Assembly (NCBI GenBank): GCA_028285625.1 | Contig: JANQOX010000005.1 | Span: forward strand, 789,773-853,772 | Direction: 5' to 3' | Origin: Myxococcota bacterium | Lineage (GTDB): Bacteria; Myxococcota_A; UBA9160; UBA6930 | DNA length: 64,000 nucleotides | Shown: positions 57,563-64,000 of the stretch, one piece after another | Layout of the letters: each line of letters begins with the position of its first letter | How positions within the stretch are numbered: position 1 is the first letter of the stretch | Notes under the pieces: generated by a model | What the model was told of the DNA's origin: nothing | Seen by the model: the letters and a program-made list of their open reading frames with translations, nothing else | Databases searched by the model: none | Program-made: the position numbers and the translations under genes

Positions 57563-58243
57563 CTACCGCCAGCGAAACTCGCTGAAGCCCCCGGTCGTCG
57601 CCAGGGCGAAGTCGTAGAACGTGGGCAGGTGCTCCATGACTCGCGCGACGTGGTCCTTATCGCCGAAGTAGAGCTCTCCGTCGAGAAAGTGCTCGAGGCT
57701 CGGGAATCGCTCGTTCACGATGCCCAGGTAGGCCGGGGCACCTGGCGTCAGCGCCCGCGCGACGGCATTCCGGACGTACGATTCGCGGTGGGGATGCAGA
57801 CCGAAGGAGAGCTCCGAGTGGACGGCCCACTCCCGGTAGAAGTCCTCGAGCGCGACGGCAGCTGGCTTGCCCACCGTCGCCCACTGCGTGATCCCGGGCA
57901 CTCGCGCCCCGTCGGTGACATCGTGTGGACAGGGGTCGATCGTCGACTCGGTGACGAGGTAGCCCCACAGCGTGTCGGCTCGTGTCGTGAGCGCCTCCTC
58001 GACGGGCGCCCGGCCGTCCATGGAGGGGAGCCAGAGTTCCAGAACGGCGGAAACCCGGTCGAACTCACCCCCGATTCGGATGGGAGAGCGCTCACGGATC
58101 TCATCAACCTGATCGGGTACGAGCAGCACGATCCGTTCACCGCCCACGGCGCGCGCAGCCGGGACCGCGTGTTCGGCGATGCGCTCGTGGCGATCGTCGA
58201 CCCGATCTGCGGAGTCGACGAGAACGTAGATGAGCTTCTCCAT
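57563..58243 (-). CDS. EthD-domain-like protein
   Basis: MEKLIYVLVDSADR...HRESYVRNAVARALTPGAPAYLGIVNERFPSLEHF. Confidence 0.75.
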   Translation of the reverse strand: MEKLIYVLVDSADRVDDRHERIAEHAVPAARAVGGERIVLLVPDQVDEIRERSPIRIGGEFDRVSAVLELWLPSMDGRAPVEEALTTRADTLWGYLVTESTIDPCPHDVTDGARVPGITQWATVGKPAAVALEDFYREWAVHSELSFGLHPHRESYVRNAVARALTPGAPAYLGIVNERFPSLEHFLDGELYFGDKDHVARVMEHLPTFYDFALATTGGFSEFRWR

Positions 58244-58250
58244 CGCGACC

Positions 58251-59213
58251 TCAGACCGCGAGATGCCTGTCGAGGAACTCCATCACCTCTCGATCGAGGT
58301 CCTTGCCTTCCACGGGGGCCATCAACTGGAACCCGTGCCACATCGCATCGTAGACGTGGAGATCGGCCGGGATTCCGGCAGCGCGCAGGGCGCGGTGAAG
58401 GCGGACGGTGCAGCTGAGGAGGAGGTCGCGCGTGCCTGTGGAGAGCAGAGACGGCGGGAACCCCTTCGAGAATTCACCGTACACGGGCGAGAGAAGGGGG
58501 TGATCCAGCGGCTCCCCATCAGCGTAGGCGGTCGCCGCGTCTCGCAGCATCTCATAGGTGGATAGGGTCGGATCGACCCCGTCGTTCGTCTCATAGCTGT
58601 CACCGATCTTCGCCAGGTCGGCCCACGGCGTGTGCATGACGGCGGCCGCGGGGAGCGGCAGGCCCTGGTCTCTCGCAGCCAGGATCACGGACGCAGCCAG
58701 AGCGCCGCCGGCCGAGGCTCCGAACATGGCGATCTGTCGAGCGTCGGCCGTCTCGAGCAGATGGCGGTAGACGGCCACGCCGTCGTCGACTGCCGCGGGG
58801 AAGGGGTGGTGCGGCGGCATGCGATAGTCGACCGCGACGACCCGGTAGCCCGCGGAAGCCGGCCCCACGGCCTCCAGCACGCTCAGGTCGCCCCCGAACA
58901 TGGTGAAGCCGCCCCCGTGGAAGTTGAGCAGGACGCGGTCCCTCTTCAGGTCGGCGTCGTTCTCGGGGACGACCTCCCGCACCGTGACCCCGGCCATCGT
59001 CGACTTGGCAACGACGACTGGGGCCTTCTCGACGGACTCTCGTACGAGCGCCTCGAACATCCCGTTGCTCTCCGCGATCTGCGCCTCCCACTCCTCCGCG
59101 GACGTAGGCGATGGGCGATCGGCGGCACTCGTATCCACGGGGAGGGAGAGGAACGCCTTGGCTTCCGCGCTGACGTTTTCGGGAGCCGGGAATCGGGGGT
59201 TGGGGCCGGTCAC
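58251..59213 (-). CDS. alpha/beta hydrolase (HSL-like)
   Basis: VLLNFHGGGFTMFGGDLS, IAMFGASAGGALAASVIL, GTRDLLLSCTVRLHRAL. Confidence 0.93.
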   Translation of the reverse strand: MTGPNPRFPAPENVSAEAKAFLSLPVDTSAADRPSPTSAEEWEAQIAESNGMFEALVRESVEKAPVVVAKSTMAGVTVREVVPENDADLKRDRVLLNFHGGGFTMFGGDLSVLEAVGPASAGYRVVAVDYRMPPHHPFPAAVDDGVAVYRHLLETADARQIAMFGASAGGALAASVILAARDQGLPLPAAAVMHTPWADLAKIGDSYETNDGVDPTLSTYEMLRDAATAYADGEPLDHPLLSPVYGEFSKGFPPSLLSTGTRDLLLSCTVRLHRALRAAGIPADLHVYDAMWHGFQLMAPVEGKDLDREVMEFLDRHLAV

Positions 59214-59313
59214 TCTTCTCTGTTCTCCCTTCGGCTGGATGGGCCTGCGGTCTGGATGGCGGGTAGCGCAGTCTAGCTCCGGGCCGTCCGGAAACGCGAC
59301 TCATCGAGACAAG

Positions 59314-59570
59314 TCAGGGCTTCAGCGAGTTGAACTCTTCAACGACGTAGCCGACGAGGACCTTGTTCACCTTCCATCCCTCGGCAGTTCGAGTCACGCC
59401 GTGCGTGTAGTTGACCCATCGGTATCCGCGTAGCATCCCGCCGCTCTCAGCGAATTCTCCGGCAGGGGCGTTCTCGAGCGCGATGACACCTTTGCTGAAG
59501 ACCGTCGCGTTGTCCGGGTCGTCGATCGGGTACGCGAGCCCGTCTCAGTTCAGCAGGGAGTTCACATGCC
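59314..59570 (-). pseudogene. 5'-truncated remnant of an NTF2/SnoaL-like gene with in-frame stop
   Basis: ...VNSLLN*DGLAYPIDDPDNATVFSKGVIALENAPAGEFAESGGMLRGYRWVNYTHGVTRTAEGWKVNKVLVGYVVEEFNSLKP*. Confidence 0.55.
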
Positions 59571-59654
59571 GCGTAGAACGCCCAGCCCAGGCGAGCACCA
59601 CGCCATGACGGTGCCCAACCAACGAGTGGGGCCGAACGCACGAGCGTCAGGGGG

Positions 59655-60359
59655 CTAGCCCTCACTCGCTTCGTCGACGAGACCTCGCAGCATCAAGCGG
59701 CAATAGTCGAAGATGGAGGTCTCGAAGTCGCTCCGGACGGCATCGAACTCCTTGCGCCTCATGATTCTCTTGATGGCGGGTGAGGATGCCGCGCCCGGCC
59801 AGGAGCCCGCGATCGCCGCGTACAGGAAGCGCATGAAGAGCGCCATCTGCTGGGAGGTCAGTTCGGGAACGGCCTTCCGGACGCCGTCCACGGTCTCGAA
59901 CGCCGCCCCGTTGAATCGCCGCTTGAACTGCAGGACGCCGTCCGCGCTGACGTTCCGCTCGAGCACCGAGGACAATGCACTCGACAGCATGCAGAAGCGC
60001 GGGCGTGCCGCGGTCGCCTTCGCGTAGACCCTTGCTACCCCCTCCAGATCTCGCGATCCGGCGAGCGGCTCCAGCTCCGTCACGATCTCGGCCGCCCACG
60101 CGCGGACTTCCTCGACGGCCACCTCGAGCAGGATGGCCTCCCGACTCTCGAAGTAGCGGTAGCAGCTCGCCTTGGAGACCCCCGACGCCCGTCCGATCTC
60201 CGAGATCGTGGTGTCGTCGAGGCCTCTCTCGTCGAGCAGCGCCTTCGCGGCAGAAAGAATCGCCTCCCTGCGTGCGGCCTTCTCTTCGGGTCTCCGCGCT
60301 CGCTGCCAATCCTCGCGGTGGGGCTCCGGGGCACCCGCTTGATCGCGATCCTCGCTCAT
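59655..60359 (-). CDS. TetR family transcriptional regulator
   Basis: RREAILSAAKALLDERGLDDTTISEIGRASGVSKASCYRYFESREAILLEVA. Confidence 0.93.
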   Translation of the reverse strand: MSEDRDQAGAPEPHREDWQRARRPEEKAARREAILSAAKALLDERGLDDTTISEIGRASGVSKASCYRYFESREAILLEVAVEEVRAWAAEIVTELEPLAGSRDLEGVARVYAKATAARPRFCMLSSALSSVLERNVSADGVLQFKRRFNGAAFETVDGVRKAVPELTSQQMALFMRFLYAAIAGSWPGAASSPAIKRIMRRKEFDAVRSDFETSIFDYCRLMLRGLVDEASEG

Positions 60360-60390
60360 CGGGCTCAGGATAATCCGAACGTTGACAGCA

Positions 60391-60401
60391 GACCAGTGGT
60401 C
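60391..60401. promoter_or_regulatory. palindrome GACCA-G-TGGTC, weak candidate TetR operator
   Basis: Perfect 5-bp arms around one nt between divergent TetR and AKR genes, next to AT-rich ATAATAAAAAACTATT. Confidence 0.4.
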
Positions 60402-60462
60402 CGATAATAAAAAACTATTGGTTTGTTAAATCTCACGGCGCCCGCCAGTGGAGAAGTCCACG

Positions 60463-61497
60463 ATGAAGTACGCACCCCTCGGAAACACCGGCCTCTACGT
60501 CTCCCAGCTCACGCTGGGAGCGATGACCTTCGACGAGCAAGACGGCATGTTCGGGCAACTCGTCGGAGGGACCGGACAGGACCTCGCCACCCGCATGGTC
60601 GACCTGTCCATGGAAGCCGGCATCAATCTGTTCGACACCGCCAACATCTACGGCATGGGCGTGTCCGAGACGATGCTCGGCAAGGCGCTCGGACCCCGAC
60701 GCGGCGACGTCGTCATCGCCACCAAGTTCAACAATCCGATGGGTGGCGGGCCGAATGCGGGTGGCAGTAGTCGGCTGTCCACGATCCGCGAGTGCGAGAA
60801 CAGCCTGCAGCGCCTCGGGACGGAGTGGATCGATCTCTACCAGGTTCACAGCTTCGACGACACGACACCGCTCGAAGAGACGCTCCGCGCTCTCGACATG
60901 CTCGTCCAGCAGGGCAAGGTGCGGTACGTCGGCCTGTCGAACTACGCCGCATGGCAGATCGCCAAGGCCGATGGGATCTCGCGCCGGCTGGGCCTCGAAC
61001 GCTTCTGCTCGGTGCAGGCCTACTACTCGCTGGTCGGCAGAGAGCTCGAGCGAGAGATCATCCCGGCCGCGCTCGACCTGGGCCTCGGCATACTCGTCTG
61101 GAGCCCGCTGGCGAGTGGGTTCCTGAGCGGCAAGTACACCCGAGAAGCCGCGGGCGAGGGCCGACGCGCGAAGATCCAGGTCCCGCCGGTCGACGAAGAG
61201 CGCGGCTACGACATCGTGGATGTCGCCCGAGAGGTCGCCGAGCGACACGACGCCTCGGTGGCGCAGGTCGCCCTGGCGTGGCTGCTCCACAAGCCCGGCG
61301 TCACGAGCGTGATCGTCGGTGCCCGCAAGGAGGAGCAGCTGATCGACAACCTGGGGGCGGCAGACGTCGCGCTCTCCGCCGAAGACATGTCCCGGCTCGA
61401 CGAGGTGAGCAAGCTCAACCGCGAGTATCCGGAGTGGACGCCTCGTTCGGTCCAGCGCGGGCAAGACATGGCGAGCCGGCTCGCCGAGATGGGCTAG
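60463..61497 (+). CDS. aldo/keto reductase
   Basis: MKYAPLGNTGLYVSQLTLGAMTFDEQ...INLFDTANIYGMGVSETMLGKAL...LQRLGTEWIDLYQVHSFDD. Confidence 0.96.
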   Translation: MKYAPLGNTGLYVSQLTLGAMTFDEQDGMFGQLVGGTGQDLATRMVDLSMEAGINLFDTANIYGMGVSETMLGKALGPRRGDVVIATKFNNPMGGGPNAGGSSRLSTIRECENSLQRLGTEWIDLYQVHSFDDTTPLEETLRALDMLVQQGKVRYVGLSNYAAWQIAKADGISRRLGLERFCSVQAYYSLVGRELEREIIPAALDLGLGILVWSPLASGFLSGKYTREAAGEGRRAKIQVPPVDEERGYDIVDVAREVAERHDASVAQVALAWLLHKPGVTSVIVGARKEEQLIDNLGAADVALSAEDMSRLDEVSKLNREYPEWTPRSVQRGQDMASRLAEMG

Positions 61498-61503
61498 AGA
61501 GCC

Positions 61504-62019
61504 ATGCTGAACAGGCGGGCCCCGCTGCTGGGAGTCGTGATCGCCGCGCTTGCGGTCGCCGGGTGCAAGTCAGTCGATGCCCAACTCACGATCCCCGCGT
61601 CACCCGAAGAGATCTGGTCGATCCTCATGGACGGCGAGAACTACGGCGAATGGAATCCAGTTCTCGTGAAGGTCGAGGGGGAGTTCCGGGAAGGAGCGCG
61701 GCTCACCTACCAGATGATGACCGAGTCTGGTGAAGCGGCGGAGGTCGAGGCGCGCGTCGTCAAGCTCGATCCGGGGCGAGAGCTCAACCAGGCAGGCGGC
61801 TACTGGGGGATCCTGACCTTCGATCACCACTGGATCCTCGAGCCCGTCGAAGGCGGCACGCGGGTCACGCAGCACGAGGACTACACTGGAATCGGCGTGC
61901 TGTTCTTCGATCCGAGCTGGTTCGAATCTGCGTACGGGCTCGGAAATCGCAATCTTCGAGACCGCGTCCTCGCGGATTCGGGCCTCGAGAGCACTCCAGA
62001 TGGGGAGCGATCACGTTGA
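61504..62019 (+). CDS. SRPBCC-family putative lipoprotein
   Basis: Lipobox ALAVAGCKS; LTIPASPEEIWSILMDGENYGEWNPVLVKVEGEFREGARLTYQM. Confidence 0.83.
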   Translation: MLNRRAPLLGVVIAALAVAGCKSVDAQLTIPASPEEIWSILMDGENYGEWNPVLVKVEGEFREGARLTYQMMTESGEAAEVEARVVKLDPGRELNQAGGYWGILTFDHHWILEPVEGGTRVTQHEDYTGIGVLFFDPSWFESAYGLGNRNLRDRVLADSGLESTPDGERSR

Positions 62020-62816
62020 GCAAGCCGATCGTTGGGTTCATTGGCCTCGGAGCGATGGGAGAACCGATGGCGGGACACCTGCTCTCGGGCGGATTCCGGG
62101 TGTCTAGTTGTGCGAATCGAAGCCGGGATGCGATCGAGAGGCTGGCCGCCGCGGGGTTGGAAGAGCGGGAGAACGCCGCGGCCGTCGGGGCGGATGCAGA
62201 CATTCTCATGACGATCGTCTTCGATGAGGCCCAGAGCGATCAGGTGCTCAGAGGCGATGAGGGAGCACTCTCCACGATGCGGGCGGGCTCGGTCGTCGTC
62301 GTCATGAGCACGGTGTCGCCTAGCTACTGCCGGACGCTCCGCGAGGAAGCTGCAACGCGACAAGTCGAGGTGATCGACTGCCCTGTGAGCGGACTGCCCG
62401 CGGGCGCGAAAGCCGGCACGCTGTCGCTCATGGTTGGCGGGGATGCTGCCGCGATCGAGAAGTGCCGCGAAGCGCTCGAGACCATGGGTACGGTCATGCC
62501 GTGCGGCGAGATCGGGATGGGCCAGATCGTCAAGCTTGCGAACAACGCCGTCTCGATCGGCACGCTGGGGCTACTGCTCGAGGTGCGTGAGCTCGTTCAG
62601 GGGCACGGCATGGACTTCGAGGACTTCAAGGCGATCTTGAACCAGTCGACCGGTCGCAGCTTCGTCTCCGAGAGCATGCCGATGCCGCCTCGCGCGACGA
62701 TCTCGATGGCCATGCCGAGCAAGGACCTGTCCATCTGCCTCAGCGCCGCCGAAGAGTGCGGCGCCGCCATGCCGATGGTGCGCCGCTGCTACGAGCACAC
62801 CCTTCGCAACGGGTAG
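62016..62816 (+). CDS. NAD(P)-dependent 3-hydroxyisobutyrate dehydrogenase-like oxidoreductase
   Basis: PIVGFIGLGAMGEPMAGHLLSGGFRVSSCANRSRD...VIDCPVSGLPAGAKAGTLSLMVGG...GQIVKLANNAVS. Confidence 0.93.
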   Translation: MSKPIVGFIGLGAMGEPMAGHLLSGGFRVSSCANRSRDAIERLAAAGLEERENAAAVGADADILMTIVFDEAQSDQVLRGDEGALSTMRAGSVVVVMSTVSPSYCRTLREEAATRQVEVIDCPVSGLPAGAKAGTLSLMVGGDAAAIEKCREALETMGTVMPCGEIGMGQIVKLANNAVSIGTLGLLLEVRELVQGHGMDFEDFKAILNQSTGRSFVSESMPMPPRATISMAMPSKDLSICLSAAEECGAAMPMVRRCYEHTLRNG

Positions 62817-62820
62817 TTCA

Positions 62821-63597
62821 GTGGCGGATCGCGAAGCGTTCTGGATCCCGCATGCGCTCGGCCCAGCCCATTACCGCCTCGCCGCATCGGACGCCGCCTG
62901 CATCGGGATTCCAGGGCGTCGTGCGCCCATGGGCGGGGTGACCACCGCTGCGGCGATCCACGCGATGGAACACCACACGGGGAAGCTGCTGATCTGGGCG
63001 AGCGCGCAGTTCGTGAGCGCGGCGCCGACCGACACGGACTTCGACATCCGCGTCGAGATCCTTGGCGGCAGCGAGCGGCGTCCGCAAGCCAGGGCAACAC
63101 TCGCGCACGAAGGCCGACCCATCGTGGTCGTGAGCGGTGCGCTCGGGCCCCAAGAGGGTACCGAGCAGGGCTTTCTCACCGCGGACTCCGTTCCTCGTCC
63201 CTCGGCTTGCCGGCCGCTCGCTGTTCCTGCTCGGATCGCTGAAGGAGGACTGTTGGAGCAGTTCGAGAGGCGCCTCGCGATCCAGGACGACGACGCGGGT
63301 CGACAGTCCGTGTGGTTCCGATCGGTGGACGGTCACCTTACTTCGGCCGGTCTCCTCGCGGTCATCACCGACTTCGTGGCGGGTGCCCACCCGGATACGA
63401 GGGGAAGCATCGGCCTCGACAACACGATGCGGATGGTCTCGCGGCCGCAGTCGGATTGGATCCTCGCCGACATCCGCATCGATCACATCGGAGAGCGGAC
63501 CTTTCACGGTGGGATGAGGCTGTTCTCCGAGGCCGGGCAACTCATGGCGCTCTCGAGCCTCTCTGCGGTGCGTCCCCGCAGGCCGCGATCCGGTTAG
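62821..63597 (+). CDS. acyl-CoA thioesterase family (TesB/hotdog-like) protein
   Basis: GGVTTAAAIHAMEHHTGKLLIWASAQFVSAAPTDTDFDIRVEILGG...GSIGLDNTMRMVSRPQSDWILADIRIDHIGERTFHGGMRLFSEAGQLMALSSLS. Confidence 0.8.
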   Translation: MADREAFWIPHALGPAHYRLAASDAACIGIPGRRAPMGGVTTAAAIHAMEHHTGKLLIWASAQFVSAAPTDTDFDIRVEILGGSERRPQARATLAHEGRPIVVVSGALGPQEGTEQGFLTADSVPRPSACRPLAVPARIAEGGLLEQFERRLAIQDDDAGRQSVWFRSVDGHLTSAGLLAVITDFVAGAHPDTRGSIGLDNTMRMVSRPQSDWILADIRIDHIGERTFHGGMRLFSEAGQLMALSSLSAVRPRRPRSG

Positions 63598-63619
63598 CTG
63601 ACCCCGACGGCGGGTGCCG

Positions 63620-63769
63620 TCACCATCGCCACCCCTGTTGGCGCAACTCACCGGGAACATTCCGCTTGCAGGCCGAGAGCGTTTGCTCGACCTGGGAGCG
63701 ATCTTCGGGCGACAGGGCGTCGTAGGCCTTCTGCGCCCGATCGAGAAGCACGCCTCCCTCTCGTCGCAC
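63620..63769 (-). CDS. small hypothetical protein (49 aa)
   Basis: GTG start: VRREGGVLLDRAQKAYDALSPEDRSQVEQTLSACKRNVPGELRQQGWRW*; protein-like helix composition. Confidence 0.4.
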   Translation of the reverse strand: MRREGGVLLDRAQKAYDALSPEDRSQVEQTLSACKRNVPGELRQQGWRW

Positions 63770-63928
63770 CGGCGATCTTCGCAACAGAGAACTCGAACGA
63801 TGTCCCTTCGGCCACGACACCCGCCATCGGCCACGAGCACATCGCGCCGGAATCAAATGACATATCTAACGCCAAGACTCACTCTCGTAGTCGGCAGCGC
63901 GAAAAATCAGCGAACCTGGAGATTCTCG

Positions 63929-64000
63929 ATGAAGGTACTTCGAACCCCGGACGAACGTTTCGACGATCTCGACGGCTACCCGTTCGAGCCGCACTACCTC
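63929..64000 (+). CDS. haloalkane dehalogenase-like protein, N-terminus only
   Basis: MKVLRTPDERFDDLDGYPFEPHYL... matches the haloalkane dehalogenase N-terminal signature (xVLRTPDxRFxxLxxYPFxPHY). Confidence 0.8.
   Translation, partial: MKVLRTPDERFDDLDGYPFEPHYL

Noticed and set aside
59540-59570. In-frame TGA in the NTF2-like remnant as a second selenocysteine codon
   Set aside because: No upstream start, no Cys expected at this NTF2-like position and no redox motif context; a decayed gene is simpler.
1-64000. CRISPR arrays, IS elements, rRNA genes, phage genes
   Set aside because: No regularly spaced repeats, transposase/integrase motifs, rRNA sequence or phage structural genes were recognised in either strand.

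Overview
High-GC bacterial chromosomal window whose gene content resembles Myxococcota or other deltaproteobacteria-like lineages (taxonomy is inference). It is dominated by lipid, acyl-CoA and xenobiotic catabolism genes: CaiB/BaiF CoA-transferase, crotonases, paired acyl-CoA dehydrogenases, thiolase, amidohydrolases, two P450s, GSTs, alpha/beta hydrolases, aldo-keto reductase and a partial haloalkane dehalogenase. Many TetR/MarR regulators sit next to palindromic operator candidates. The most striking observation is at 35225..35983 (minus). A membrane-anchored AhpC/TSA-type redoxin is split by ORF callers because an in-frame TGA (35588..35590) occupies the first Cys position of the redox motif (FFRAHW-U-PYC). 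A bSECIS-like hairpin lies immediately downstream, so this is a strong selenoprotein candidate. It is directly downstream of a DsbD gene, and a TetR gene with repeated TGAGAC/GTCTCA operator-like sites is divergent to that operon. Other notable items: a 3' half of a tRNA-Arg-like gene (56816..56868) that shares a 16-nt anticodon-arm sequence with the 3' end of an ADP-ribosylglycohydrolase gene 4.5 kb away (possible att scar), a CobW-family protein lacking a Walker A motif, and several gene remnants. No rRNA operon, CRISPR array, intact tRNA or IS element was seen. All calls come from reading the sequence without database searches.
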